Positions 1 to 9,389 are shown, counted from the stretch's first letter. The stretch is DNA of 64,000 nt from Pseudomonas sp. CFBP 13711 (GCF_014842265.1 NZ_JACYVI010000013.1:62001-126000), one strand, 5' to 3'. The notes: generated from the letters alone by a model not told the origin. Made by a program: numbers and translations.

Positions 1-360
1 CGGATCATCCGGACGGCGGTTGACGTAGACCAGCGGAATGCCAGCATCCGTGGCCGCCTTGGTGATCTTCACGGTGGCTTCGGTGTCGACGGGGTTGACG
101 ATCAGTGCGTCGACCTTCTTGCCAATCAGCTCCTGCACCTGATCGAGCTGTTTGTTCACGTCATTGCGACCATCCACGAACTGCAGATCGACACCGCCCA
201 TGGCTTTGACTTTCTTGTCCATGTCCTCGCGCATGTAGGTCAGGTACGTATCGTCGAACTGAGACATGGACACGCCAATCTTCAGGTCGGCCGCCAGGGT
301 GACGCCGCTGCTCAGCATCAGGGCCAGGGCGAGTGAGGTGAAACGGAGTGGGGTATTCAT
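1..360 (-). CDS. Sugar ABC transporter substrate-binding protein, N-terminal part (probably inositol)
   Basis: Only the first 120 codons are inside the window; the gene runs off the left edge. The protein starts MNTPLRFTSLALALMLSSG and has a signal peptide that should be cut after TLAA or nearby, so the product is periplasmic. The mature start DLKIGVSMSQFDDTY and the later DALIVNPVDTEA stretch fit the RbsB-like periplasmic binding proteins (Peripla_BP_4), which bind sugars or polyols for an ABC importer. It lies downstream of the inositol genes on the same strand, which suggests inositol as the ligand; that is inference. A separate promoter and operator are proposed about 400 bp upstream. Confidence 0.85.
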   Translation of the reverse strand, partial: MNTPLRFTSLALALMLSSGVTLAADLKIGVSMSQFDDTYLTYMREDMDKKVKAMGGVDLQFVDGRNDVNKQLDQVQELIGKKVDALIVNPVDTEATVKITKAATDAGIPLVYVNRRPDDP

Positions 361-894
361 GAACGGTCTTTCTCCAGATTCTTGTTGTTGTAATAGCGGG
401 ATAACGACTGCTGGAGGTGCTGGCGTTTAGCGCGGAGCAGAAGACGCCGCGTCTGAAAGGTGCGCGACCGAACCGCCCGATGCCCCGCACACCATAACGC
501 CGCGACTTTCGACGCAGAGCACGTGGGCGATGGTTTCGAGGGCGGATTCGAACGCAGGGGCAGCGTTGATGAATGTGCGGGAAACAGCTCGGGGAATGGC
601 GGGAAGCGCGAGTAAGAAGGGGCGGCAAGCCTTGGCGGCTGATCTGAAAATGTTCATCGGCGGTACCTGTCTGCGATTGGCTTTCTTGTTTTTGTGTCGC
701 TCGTTCGACCTGCTGCCGGGAGACCCGACACCAGGCGCTGACGGCGATCGTCGGCAACCTGGAAATGACTCTATTGGAAAATAATTTCTACTTCAACAGC
801 TTTTAGAATTAATTTCTATTTTCGTTTTGATGCGCCCCGTCTGGGCTGTTGGTGGGTGTAGCGCAGTGCCTCACAGGGCATCTGCGTGTGCTTT
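361..894. other. Intergenic region: leader of the ABC transporter operon
   Basis: No convincing gene is seen in these 534 bases. The right part is AT-rich and holds the promoter and operator candidates listed separately. If the proposed promoter is used, the binding-protein mRNA has a leader of about 400 nt. A 76-codon leftward frame (427-657) lies inside the leader, but it has no clear ribosome binding site and no recognised family, so it is not called. Confidence 0.5.
768..818 (-). promoter_or_regulatory. Candidate promoter and RpiR-type operators for the ABC transporter
   Basis: Read leftwards there is a -35-like TTGAAG (791-796) and a -10-like TAGAGT (768-773) with a 17-base spacer. The spacer holds GAAAATAATTTC (777-788 on the plus strand), an imperfect palindrome. 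A second symmetric word, TAGAATTAATTTCTA, lies at 804-818. The word GAAAATAATTT also occurs in front of the iol operon (9517-9527, opposite strand), so one regulator may serve both promoters. Seen directly; regulator assignment is inference. Confidence 0.45.
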
Positions 895-1914
895 TCACAG
901 CACCACCACCCTGCCCTCCATCGCGCTGATTCTTGCGGCATCCAGCACCCTGGCCGAGGCCACCGCATCGTTTGCATCCACAGGATTACGCCCCTGATTC
1001 ATCACCGCCTCCTGCCATTGCCGGTAAAACTCGGTCCAGCAGCCACGCTCCGACGGGACCCGCTCACGGTGCTCGCCCTGTTCGAACCAGCCCCAGCGTC
1101 GGTGTTCTTCCACGCCCCAGCGTTCGCCTTCGGACTTGGGTGACAACCCGGCCAGTGCGGCAGCCTCCTGACCGTCGAGGCCCTCGACGGTATAGCAGCC
1201 CTGTAAACCGTTGACCCGAAATCGCGGGCCCTGGGCGTTTTGCAGGCAGTTGCCCCAGAGGTGCGAAACCACGCCGTTGGCATGGGTCAGTGACATGAAG
1301 AAGCCGTGATCAACTTTCTGCCCAGGGGTCGCAAATTCAAGCTCGGCGTACACCCGCTTCACCGGCCCGAACAGCAGCAGCGCCTGATCCACCAGATGGC
1401 TGCCAAGATCCCGCAGAATGCCGCCGCCGCTTTCCTTGCCAACCGACGTGGGCGAATAGCGCTCGACACGGGACTCGAAGCGGCTGATGTCGCCGAGAAC
1501 GCCCTGATCAATCAGTTTGCGCACGGTGAGAAAATCCGAGTCCCAGCGACGGTTCTGGTACACGCCCAATAGCACCCCTCGGCGTTCGGCGGCGTCTACC
1601 AGTTCCTGGGCGGCCTGGGCATCCGGCGCGAACGGTTTGTCGCTGACAACCGGGACGCCGAGCTCGATGGCGTCGAGAATCAATGCCCGCCGAGAGGCCA
1701 GCGGCGTCGAAATCACCACCGCATCGACCCCGGCCGCGACCAGATCGGCGAGGCTGTCGAAGGCCGGGACTTTGGGGTAGTCGTTCCGCAGGTCCTGCCG
1801 GCGTTCCGGCGAGCGGGTGACCACGCCGGCAAAGGTCACGCCGGGCAGGCTGGCGATCAGCGGTGCGTGAAAATAGCGCCCGCCCTTTCCGTAGCCGATG
1901 AGTCCGATTTTCAT
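895..1914 (-). CDS. Gfo/Idh/MocA family oxidoreductase
   Basis: 339 residues from the ATG at 1914. The longer frame adds 27 residues that would precede the Rossmann fold, so the start MKIGLIGYGKGGRYFH is preferred: it puts the nucleotide-binding GxGxxG-like motif at the N-terminus. The family motif VVSDKPFAP holds the conserved Lys-Pro near residue 100, and a GGGILRDLGSHLVDQ segment is typical of the substrate domain. Family members oxidise or reduce sugars and cyclitols with NAD(P). The stop of iolD is only 31 bases upstream, so this is the distal gene of the inositol operon and may act on an inositol isomer or inosose. It resembles the E. coli YhhX branch more than classical IolG, so the exact substrate is open. 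Confidence 0.85.
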   Translation of the reverse strand: MKIGLIGYGKGGRYFHAPLIASLPGVTFAGVVTRSPERRQDLRNDYPKVPAFDSLADLVAAGVDAVVISTPLASRRALILDAIELGVPVVSDKPFAPDAQAAQELVDAAERRGVLLGVYQNRRWDSDFLTVRKLIDQGVLGDISRFESRVERYSPTSVGKESGGGILRDLGSHLVDQALLLFGPVKRVYAELEFATPGQKVDHGFFMSLTHANGVVSHLWGNCLQNAQGPRFRVNGLQGCYTVEGLDGQEAAALAGLSPKSEGERWGVEEHRRWGWFEQGEHRERVPSERGCWTEFYRQWQEAVMNQGRNPVDANDAVASARVLDAARISAMEGRVVVL

Positions 1915-1945
1915 GGGTGAATGTCCTGTCCCTGCAGAAGCGTGT

Positions 1946-3877
1946 TCAATACTGACGGGCCTTGGCCAACGCCGCTTTTTGCCGTTCATATGCATCGGCC
2001 GTTGTACCCGCGGTCGACACCTGCGCCACGCCCACGCGCCACCACGACAGGTAGCCGTGGATCATGGTTTTCGGCAGCACCTTGATGTCGATCAGCGTCG
2101 AAACCGTCTGGGTACGCGCATCGGCCAATGCCGCTTCCAGCTCTTGAGCGTTGCTGACCTTGTAAGTCTTGCAGCCATAGGCCGCGGCACTCATCGCAAA
2201 ATCCACCGGCACGAAGTCGCCATCCAGCTCACCGGTTTCGGGATTGCGGTAGCGGAACTCGGTGCCGAAACTGCCCATGCCGTTGCCCATCTGCAGATTG
2301 TTGATGCAACCGAAGGCCATGTTGTCGAGCAGCACCACGTTGATCTTGCGCCGCTCCTGAATCGAGGTGGCCAGTTCCGAGTGCAGCATCATGAAGGAAC
2401 CGTCGCCCACCAGGGCGTACACCTCACGCTGGGGCGCTGCCATTTTCACGCCCAACGCGGCGTTGACCTCATAGCCCATGCACGAATAGCCGTACTCGAC
2501 GTGATAACTGTCGACACTGGTGCTGCGCCATGCCCGCTGCAGATCTCCAGGCAGACTACCGGCCGCCGCGACGATCACCGCGTCCCCGGGCAATTGCTGG
2601 TTGAGCACGCCCAGCACTCGGCTCTGGGTCAGGCACGAACCGGTCATCTCGATGAAGTCGCGCAGCACCTGCGGGTCAAGGTGGCCGCTGACTTCCGGCT
2701 CGAAGTCTTCGGTCTGGTATTCCACGGCGTACAGCCGATCCACTTCCGCCTCCAGAGCAGCCCTTGCCTCGCGCGGCTGATCGCCCCACTGCGCGCGGTA
2801 GTCGCCCAGCTGATCCGCCAGGGAACGAAGCGCCAGGCGCGCATCGGCCAGCACCTGCACGCCATCGAGCTTCTGCACATCGAAGGCACCGACGTTTAGG
2901 TTGAGGAACTGCACCTCAGGGTTCTGAAACAGGGATTTCGAGCCGGTGGTGAAGTCGCTGTAACGGGTCCCGACGCCGATGATCAGGTCCGCTTCCCGCG
3001 CCAGGGTATTGGCCGCCAGCGTGCCGGTCTCGCCGATGCCGCCCATGTTCAGCGGATGGGCGGAAACGATGGCGCTCTTGCCGGCCTGGGTTTCGCTGAA
3101 CGGAATGCCGAAGCGCTCGGCGAACGCCTGCAGCTCGGCGGCCGCGCCGGAATAACGCACGCCGCCGCCACAGATCAGCAGCGGTTTGCGCTTGCCCTTG
3201 AGCAGCGCCACGGCGTCATTGAGCATCGCTTCGGTGGGCGGACGGCGGTCGATGCGGTGCACGCGTTTTTGCAGGAAGGAATCGGGGTAGTCGTAGGCCT
3301 CGGCTTGTACGTCCTGGGGCAGCGCCAGGGTGACGGCGCCGGTTTCGGCAGGGTCGGTGAGCACACGTATGGCGTTGAGGGCCGCGCTCATCAGTTGCTC
3401 GGGGCGGTTGATGCGGTCCCAGTATTTGCTCACGGCCTTGAAGGCGTCGTTGGTGCTGATGCTGAGGTCGTGGAACTGTTCGATCTGTTGCAGCACCGGA
3501 TCAGGCTGGCGACTGGCGTAGACATCGCCGGGCAGCAACAGCAGCGGTATGCGATTGGCCGACGCAGTGGCCGCGGCGGTGATCATGTTGGCGGCGCCGG
3601 GGCCGACCGATGAGGTACAGGCGTAGATCTTGCGGCGCAGGTGTTGCTTGGCAAACCCCATGGCAGCGTGGCACATGCCTTGTTCGTTGCGACCTTGATG
3701 GACGACGAGATCGCCGCGGTCCTGCTCAAGCGCCTGGCCCAGGCCGAGCACGTTGCCGTGGCCAAAAATGGTGAACACCCCGGCGACGAACTTGCTCTGC
3801 ACGCCGTCGACTTCGACGTACTGGTTATCAAGAAACTTCACCAGGGCCTGGGCCATGGTCAATCGAGTCGTGGTCAT
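1946..3877 (-). CDS. iolD: 3D-(3,5/4)-trihydroxycyclohexane-1,2-dione acylhydrolase (IolD)
   Basis: 643 residues, the normal length for IolD. It is a thiamin-diphosphate enzyme that opens the ring of the diketo intermediate to 5-deoxy-glucuronate in cytosolic myo-inositol breakdown. The N-terminal PYR domain, a central domain with GGGVRYSGAAAELQAFAERF, and a C-terminal PP domain with the ThDP/Mg motif GDGSFMMLHSELATS are visible. The ATG at 3877 is preceded by AAGGTG at good spacing. The gene lies between mmsA and the Gfo/Idh gene on the same strand; a REP pair separates it from mmsA, which could tune the downstream mRNA level. Confidence 0.96.
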   Translation of the reverse strand: MTTTRLTMAQALVKFLDNQYVEVDGVQSKFVAGVFTIFGHGNVLGLGQALEQDRGDLVVHQGRNEQGMCHAAMGFAKQHLRRKIYACTSSVGPGAANMITAAATASANRIPLLLLPGDVYASRQPDPVLQQIEQFHDLSISTNDAFKAVSKYWDRINRPEQLMSAALNAIRVLTDPAETGAVTLALPQDVQAEAYDYPDSFLQKRVHRIDRRPPTEAMLNDAVALLKGKRKPLLICGGGVRYSGAAAELQAFAERFGIPFSETQAGKSAIVSAHPLNMGGIGETGTLAANTLAREADLIIGVGTRYSDFTTGSKSLFQNPEVQFLNLNVGAFDVQKLDGVQVLADARLALRSLADQLGDYRAQWGDQPREARAALEAEVDRLYAVEYQTEDFEPEVSGHLDPQVLRDFIEMTGSCLTQSRVLGVLNQQLPGDAVIVAAAGSLPGDLQRAWRSTSVDSYHVEYGYSCMGYEVNAALGVKMAAPQREVYALVGDGSFMMLHSELATSIQERRKINVVLLDNMAFGCINNLQMGNGMGSFGTEFRYRNPETGELDGDFVPVDFAMSAAAYGCKTYKVSNAQELEAALADARTQTVSTLIDIKVLPKTMIHGYLSWWRVGVAQVSTAGTTADAYERQKAALAKARQY

Positions 3878-3973
3878 GCTTGCACCTTGTTGTTATTGGC
3901 GGTGATGGATGCCCGGGGAATGGTTAGCGGACTTGGCTGACTGGGCTGAATATTCAGACTCAGCGATGATCCC

Positions 3974-4065
3974 TGTGGGAGTGAGGTTGCTCACGAAGGG
4001 GCCGGTCCGTCTGGCACATCCCCAGTGGCCATACCGCCGCCTTCGCGAGCAAGCTCGCTCCCACA
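3974..4065. repeat. REP pair (inverted) between mmsA and iolD
   Basis: Two REP units face each other: TGTGGGAGTGAGGTTGCTCA at 3974 and its inverted partner ending in CTCGCTCCCACA at 4065, with about 35 bases between. It closely matches the pair at 57778-57868. It sits inside the iol transcription unit, in the only large gap of that operon (223 bases). Confidence 0.9.
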
Positions 4066-4100
4066 TTGACCGCGTACGACAGACGGTCAGCGCAAATTCC

Positions 4101-5600
4101 CTACTTCGCCGTCGGCATGCTGAATTCCGCGCCCTTGGCGATGCTGTCCGGCCAGCGCTGCATGACGCTTTTGTAGCGGCTGTAAAAGCGCAGGCCTTCT
4201 TCGCCGTAGGCATGATGATCGCCGAACAGCGAGCGCTTCCAGCCGCCGAAGGAATGCCAGGCCATCGGCACCGGGATCGGAACGTTGATGCCCACCATGC
4301 CGACCTTGATGTTGCGGGCAAAGGCCCGGGCGATGCCGCCGTCGCTGGTGAAGCACGACACGCCGTTGCCGAATTCGTGGGCGTTGATCAGCTCCACCGC
4401 CGAGGCAAAGTCAGGCACGTGGACGATGCCCAGCACCGGCCCGAAGATTTCTTCCTTATAGATAGTCATTTCCGGCGTCACGTCATCGAACAGCGTGGCG
4501 CCGACGAAGAAACCCTGTTCTGCGCCCGGCACGCTGAAGTTGCGCCCGTCGACGATCAGCTTCGCGCCTTCCTGCACGCCCTGGGCGATGTAGCCCTCGA
4601 CCTTGGCCTTGTGCACCGCCGTGACCAGCGGGCCCATGTCCGAATCGGCGTTCATGCCGTTGCCGACCTTGAGCGCATCAATGCGCGGCAGCAGTTTGTC
4701 GATGAGTTTCTGCCCCACGTCTCCTACCACCACAGCAATGGAGATCGCCATGCAGCGCTCGCCCGCCGAACCGTAGGCCGCGCCGATCAACGCGTCGGCG
4801 GCCTGATCCAGATCGGCATCGGGCATGACGATCATGTGGTTTTTCGCACCGCCGAGGGCCTGCACCCGCTTGCCGTGGGCCGTGCCCTGCTGATGAATGT
4901 ATTCGGCGATGGGCGTGGAGCCGACAAACGAAATCGCCTCGATGCCCTTGTGCTGCAACAGCGCGTCCACGGCCACCTTGTCGCCCTGCACCACGTTGAA
5001 CACGCCATCCGGCAGGCCCGCCTGTTTCAACAGCTGCGCCATCAGCAGGCTCGCCGACGGGTCGCGCTCGGACGGTTTGAGGATGAAGCAGTTGCCGGTA
5101 ACCAGCGCCATGGGAATCATCCACAGCGGTACCATCACCGGGAAGTTGAACGGCGTGACGCCAGCGCAAACGCCCAGTGGCTGACGCAGGTTCCAGTTGT
5201 CGATGCCGCCGCCGATGTTGTCGCTGTAGTCGCTTTTCAGCAGGCTCGGCGCGCCACAGGCAAACTCGACGATCTCGATGCCCCGCACCACTTCGCCCTT
5301 GGCATCGGAAAACACCTTGCCGTGCTCGCGGCAGATGATGGCCGCCAGCTCGTCGTGGTGCTGGTCAAGCAGTTCCTTGAACTTGAACATCACCCGCGCA
5401 CGCCGCAGGGACGACTGATCCGCCCACGCGGGAAACGCCGCCTGGGCAGCGGCAACGGCTTCATCGACGGTCTTCAGTTCCGCCAGCGCCACCCGGGCCT
5501 GCACGGCGCCGGTGGCCGGATTGAACACATCGCTGAAACGCTCGGCGCTGTCGTGAATCTGGCCGTTGATGTAGTGGCCGATGATCGGGGCGTTGCTCAT
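4101..5600 (-). CDS. mmsA: Methylmalonate-semialdehyde dehydrogenase (CoA-acylating)
   Basis: 499 residues. The start MSNAPIIGHYINGQ (ATG 5600) has AAGGAG six bases upstream; the longer frame adds five residues and loses that site. It is an aldehyde dehydrogenase family enzyme with the catalytic cysteine in GSAGERCMAIS and the NAD-binding FVGSTPIAEYIH stretch. In an inositol cluster it takes the IolA role, converting malonate semialdehyde to acetyl-CoA and CO2 with NAD and CoA; the same enzyme also serves valine breakdown. It sits between iolB and iolD. Valine-pathway genes (58053-60305) are far away, so this copy is probably the inositol one. Confidence 0.95.
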   Translation of the reverse strand: MSNAPIIGHYINGQIHDSAERFSDVFNPATGAVQARVALAELKTVDEAVAAAQAAFPAWADQSSLRRARVMFKFKELLDQHHDELAAIICREHGKVFSDAKGEVVRGIEIVEFACGAPSLLKSDYSDNIGGGIDNWNLRQPLGVCAGVTPFNFPVMVPLWMIPMALVTGNCFILKPSERDPSASLLMAQLLKQAGLPDGVFNVVQGDKVAVDALLQHKGIEAISFVGSTPIAEYIHQQGTAHGKRVQALGGAKNHMIVMPDADLDQAADALIGAAYGSAGERCMAISIAVVVGDVGQKLIDKLLPRIDALKVGNGMNADSDMGPLVTAVHKAKVEGYIAQGVQEGAKLIVDGRNFSVPGAEQGFFVGATLFDDVTPEMTIYKEEIFGPVLGIVHVPDFASAVELINAHEFGNGVSCFTSDGGIARAFARNIKVGMVGINVPIPVPMAWHSFGGWKRSLFGDHHAYGEEGLRFYSRYKSVMQRWPDSIAKGAEFSMPTAK

Positions 5601-5625
5601 GACGGGCTCCTTCAAAAAAATTGGG

Positions 5626-6435
5626 TTACAGATCCAGCAGCCAACTGTGCTGCGGATCGTTGTGGAATTGCCATGCGCGCTTTGGCCCGGCCATCACGTT
5701 CAAATAATAGGATTCGTAGCCGTACGGCACGCTGACCGGGTGGTAACCCTTGGGCACCGTGACCAGATCGTTGTTCTCCACGGCCATGGCCTGATCGATG
5801 CTGCGATCATCGGTGTACACGCGCTGGAACACATAGCCCTGGGGCGGGTTGACCTGATGGTAATAGGTTTCTTCGAGGAAGCTCTGGTGCGGTAAATCAT
5901 CCGTATCGTGCTTGTGCGGCGGGTAGCTCGACGAGTGGCCCGAGGGCGTGCGCACCTCTACCACCAGCAGCGAATGCGCCGGTTCGGAATCGGGAAGGAT
6001 GTCGCAGACGTAACGGGTGTTGGCCGCCCGGCCGCGCACGCTGCGTTTCATCGTGTCGGGGGCGATCACGCGCGCCGGCAGGTCTTTGGACGCATCGCCC
6101 GGCGCAGCGCACACGGCAATCTGCACCGCGCTCAACGCCGTGACTTCGGCTTGACTGCCCGGCGGCAGGTACACCGCGAAGGGCGATTTGTCTTCGAACA
6201 CCGATTGCCGATCACCGAGGTTTTCCCAGTTGAAACCGCCCTGCCCCGGCGCCTCGCCGCTGACGCTGATGCGACCGCTGAGCAGCACCAGACAGATTTC
6301 CTTGTCGCCCGCATTCACCGGCAGACGTTCGCCGACGCTCAATCGGTGGGCGGAGAAGCCGACGTACGTCAGCACGCCGTCGGCCAGCGCGACGACGTCG
6401 CGCCCTTCGGCCTTGCTCTTGACCAAGAGATTCAT
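5626..6435 (-). CDS. iolB: 5-deoxy-glucuronate isomerase (IolB)
   Basis: 269 residues. IolB converts 5-deoxy-D-glucuronate to 2-deoxy-5-keto-D-gluconate. Two cupin halves can be seen; probable metal ligands lie in PPHKHD, in EETYYHQ and in the later GYHPVSVPYGYESYYLN segment. Two starts compete: GTG at 6441, which overlaps the iolE stop as GTGA but lies only three bases from AGGAG, and ATG at 6435, which has AGGAG at a normal distance. The ATG is chosen; translational coupling to iolE is likely either way. Confidence 0.95.
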   Translation of the reverse strand: MNLLVKSKAEGRDVVALADGVLTYVGFSAHRLSVGERLPVNAGDKEICLVLLSGRISVSGEAPGQGGFNWENLGDRQSVFEDKSPFAVYLPPGSQAEVTALSAVQIAVCAAPGDASKDLPARVIAPDTMKRSVRGRAANTRYVCDILPDSEPAHSLLVVEVRTPSGHSSSYPPHKHDTDDLPHQSFLEETYYHQVNPPQGYVFQRVYTDDRSIDQAMAVENNDLVTVPKGYHPVSVPYGYESYYLNVMAGPKRAWQFHNDPQHSWLLDL

Positions 6436-6437
6436 GT

Positions 6438-7391
6438 TCACAGGCTCCTCTGTTCAGGCGGTTGTTGAGGTGCGTTCCGTTGTTGGGCCGTGCTGTTCAA
6501 CTGCGCGGCGGCCAGCAAATGGCGCAGGGTCTCATAGCCCTTCTTCGCGTAGGCATAGCTCGGCGCAACGGCCGGGTCCTGTTCCGCCTCGACCACCAGC
6601 CAGCCTTGGTAATCCGCTTGCATCAGCACGTCCAGCAGCGCGGCGAAATCGATGTCGCCATCGCCGGGCACGGTGAAGGTGCCGTTGACGATGCAGTCCG
6701 GAAAGCTCCACAAATTGTTGCGCGCCAGCTGCACCACCGGCTTGCGCACGTCCTTGAAATGCACATGGCAGACACGATCGATGTGTGTGCTCAGCACTTG
6801 AAGCGGTTCGCCGCCCCCCATGTAGCAGTGACCGGAATCGAACAGCAGGCCGACTTCGCCGCCAGTCAGTGCCATCAGCGTGTCGATGTCCTCCGGCGAT
6901 TCCACGTACGCGCCCATGTGGTGGTGATAGGCCAGACGCACGCCTTGGGACAAGGTGAACCGGGCCAGCTCGGTGAGCTTGTCGGCGTAGGCCTGCCAGG
7001 CACTGGCGCTGTGGAAGCGCGGTCGTTCGACCAGTCGGATGCGCTGGCCCTGAATCGAATCGGCCACTTCGCCGTAGACCAGCACCGTGGCGCCGTTGTG
7101 CTTGAGCAGTTCGACGTGGCTGGCGATGGCGTCGATTTCCTCGGCCGCCGAACGGCTGGCGAGCCGACCGGAATACCAGCCCGACACCAGCGCCAGGTCA
7201 TAGGGGTGCAACACATCGGCCACGCCCTGTGCGTCCTTGGGGAATTTGCCGTTGAGCTCGAAGCCTTCGTAGCCGATCTCCTTGCCCTCACTGAGCGCGG
7301 TGCTCAGGGGCGTCTCGCCACCGAGGGCCGGGAGGTCGTCGTTGCTCCAGGAAATCGGGTTGATGCCAATTCGGATTGCAGAAGCGGGCAT
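6438..7391 (-). CDS. iolE: Myo-inosose-2 dehydratase (IolE)
   Basis: 317 residues from the ATG at 7391, which has AAAGGTG upstream; the longer frame would add 14 poorly conserved residues. IolE removes water from 2-keto-myo-inositol to give the trihydroxycyclohexane-dione that IolD hydrolyses. It has the xylose-isomerase-like TIM barrel: the start IRIGINPISWSNDDLP, the metal-site segment LLFDSGHCYMGG and HVHFKDVRKP are characteristic. The stop overlaps the alternative iolB start. It is separated from iolC by 60 bases. Confidence 0.95.
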   Translation of the reverse strand: MPASAIRIGINPISWSNDDLPALGGETPLSTALSEGKEIGYEGFELNGKFPKDAQGVADVLHPYDLALVSGWYSGRLASRSAAEEIDAIASHVELLKHNGATVLVYGEVADSIQGQRIRLVERPRFHSASAWQAYADKLTELARFTLSQGVRLAYHHHMGAYVESPEDIDTLMALTGGEVGLLFDSGHCYMGGGEPLQVLSTHIDRVCHVHFKDVRKPVVQLARNNLWSFPDCIVNGTFTVPGDGDIDFAALLDVLMQADYQGWLVVEAEQDPAVAPSYAYAKKGYETLRHLLAAAQLNSTAQQRNAPQQPPEQRSL

Positions 7392-7451
7392 GGCTGCACC
7401 TTTATTGTTGTTATCACGTTCAACTGAACACACAGGCCGCGGGTTCGGACT

Positions 7452-9389
7452 TCAAGCCCGGGCGTCGCGCCAGGACTCGATCAGGAAACCGAAGTTGCTC
7501 TGTACCCGAGTGATCAGGTCCGCGTCATCGATTTCGCCCTCCAGCCAGGCTCGGCTGGGTTCATGAAAAATCGTGCGGCCTACGGCAAACCCACGGCAGG
7601 TGGTGCTTTTCGCCGCCTGACGAAAGCCGGCCGCGAGGGTTTCGGCGGGCGCGTTCAGCCCCAGCAACACCACGCCCCGGCAGTACGGATCGCGCTCGTG
7701 AATCAGCGCATCGAGCTGTTCCCAGACCTCGGCGGACTGCGATTCGATTTTCCACCAGGCCGGGTAAATGCCGAGGTTGTAGAGGCGCTTGAGGGAACGG
7801 TAGATGACATCCGGATGGGTCGAAGGATGATCCTTCGGCGGAATCACTTCCAGCAGCAGTTCATGACCGCTGGCCAGCGCTGCCTGATATAGGCCCAGCA
7901 ACTGCGCTTCCTGTTCCAGGCGCAGCATCGGTTCGTCGTCCGGGTGGTATTGCACCAGGCACTTAATGATCTGCTCTTGAGGCCAGGCCAGTAACGTGCT
8001 GCCCACCGAGCGCCCGTGCTCGAACGCCAGTGGGCGCGAGCCTTGCACTTCCACTGGACGTGCCACCCACCAGCCGCGCCCACTGGCCGCATTCAGTGAA
8101 TCCTGACCAAAGCGCTGGTCCGCCAGCACGCCGACATCGGCGGCGATGCCGCGCTTCTCCAAATCGGCCTCGACCCGGGCGACCGCTTGAACGAACAACT
8201 GCTTGAGCTGGCCGATACACGCCGGATCGCGCCCGGCCTTTTGCGCCAGCTCGACCAGTTGCCCGCGATGATCGAAGGCGAAGATGAACAGCGGATGCCA
8301 TTCGCGACGGGGCACGCTGACCCGGTGCAGACGTTGCAACACCGCGTCCTGATCGGGTCGAGTGATCGGCACCGGGCTGTTGAACAGGTATTCCAGCTCG
8401 ACCAGCGTCGGCATGGCTGGCGCGCAGGCATGCCGCGACACCACCAGACCGCCGCAGGCATTGGCCAACTGGCAGCAGCGCTCGTCGCTCTCGTCGTTGA
8501 GCCAACCCTTCAGGAAACCGGACATGAACGCATCGCCTGCGCCGAGGACATTCAGCACTTCCACCCGTACGCCGGGGTAAATCGCGCCGTCTTCCAGCTT
8601 CGCCGGAATCGCCCCGTGAATCACCGTGCAGCCCTGGGGCCCGAGCTTCACCACCAGCGTCGCGGCACTGAGCTCGCGAACCCGGCGCAGGGCGCTGAGC
8701 AAATCGGTCGAGCCGCCAGCGATGAGGAATTCTTCTTCGGTGCCAACGATCAGATCGAAGCGCGGCAGGATGCGTTGCACGTGCTGGCTGACAGTGTCGT
8801 TGGCGACGAAGCGGGTTTCGCCGTCAGCCTTGCCGGCCAGGCCCCATAGCACCGGGCGGTAATCGATGTCGAGGACGCGTTTGACGTTGTGTTTTTCGGC
8901 GTAGTCCAGCGCCTGACTGCTGGCGCGAAACACCTGATCGGTGGAGAAATGCGTGCCGGTGATCAACAGCGCCTTGCTGGAGGCGATCTGCGCTTCATAG
9001 ATGTCTTCAGGCTGCAGCGCCATGTCGGCGCAGTTCTCGCGGTAGAACACCAGCGGAAATGTTTCGCGGTCCTTGATGCCGAGCAGGACCATGGCGGTCA
9101 GGCGTTCGGCGTCGACCTTGATGCCGCTGACGTCGCAGCCCTCCCGCGCCAGGGATTCCACCAGGAAACGGCCCATGTGGTCGTCGCCAACGCGGGTCAG
9201 CATGGCTGATTTCACCCCCAGCCGTGCGGTGCCAAAAGCGATGTTGGCGGAGGAGCCGCCGAGGTATTTGGCGAAACTGCTGACGTCCTCCAGGCGCGCG
9301 CCGACCTGCTGCGCGTAGAGATCGACGCCCAGGCGCCCGAGACAAATCACGTCCAGCTGACGCCCGGTGGCAAAACGAGTCTGGCCCAT
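7452..9389 (-). CDS. iolC: 5-dehydro-2-deoxygluconokinase fused to a DUF2090 domain (IolC)
   Basis: 645 residues from the ATG at 9389 (AAGGGG upstream; the longer frame adds 18 residues). Residues 1 to about 320 are a PfkB-family sugar kinase: GGSSANIAFGTARLG near the N-terminus and the catalytic NVLGAGDAFMSGF. It phosphorylates 2-deoxy-5-keto-gluconate. Residues from about 325 to the end are a DUF2090 domain, an aldolase-like TIM barrel. The fused arrangement is common in proteobacterial iol clusters, and the domain is thought to stand in for the missing IolJ aldolase; no separate iolJ is in the window. This is the first gene of the leftward operon. Confidence 0.95.
   Translation of the reverse strand: MGQTRFATGRQLDVICLGRLGVDLYAQQVGARLEDVSSFAKYLGGSSANIAFGTARLGVKSAMLTRVGDDHMGRFLVESLAREGCDVSGIKVDAERLTAMVLLGIKDRETFPLVFYRENCADMALQPEDIYEAQIASSKALLITGTHFSTDQVFRASSQALDYAEKHNVKRVLDIDYRPVLWGLAGKADGETRFVANDTVSQHVQRILPRFDLIVGTEEEFLIAGGSTDLLSALRRVRELSAATLVVKLGPQGCTVIHGAIPAKLEDGAIYPGVRVEVLNVLGAGDAFMSGFLKGWLNDESDERCCQLANACGGLVVSRHACAPAMPTLVELEYLFNSPVPITRPDQDAVLQRLHRVSVPRREWHPLFIFAFDHRGQLVELAQKAGRDPACIGQLKQLFVQAVARVEADLEKRGIAADVGVLADQRFGQDSLNAASGRGWWVARPVEVQGSRPLAFEHGRSVGSTLLAWPQEQIIKCLVQYHPDDEPMLRLEQEAQLLGLYQAALASGHELLLEVIPPKDHPSTHPDVIYRSLKRLYNLGIYPAWWKIESQSAEVWEQLDALIHERDPYCRGVVLLGLNAPAETLAAGFRQAAKSTTCRGFAVGRTIFHEPSRAWLEGEIDDADLITRVQSNFGFLIESWRDARA

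Noticed and set aside
427..657. 76-codon leftward frame in the leader of the ABC transporter
   Set aside because: No good ribosome site, no recognised family. Kept only as a note on the leader.
3909..5735. 608-codon rightward frame opposite mmsA
   Set aside because: It is antisense to mmsA, whose family motifs and ribosome site are clear. Long antisense frames are expected in high-GC DNA; the translation is rich in His, Arg and Ala without any domain.
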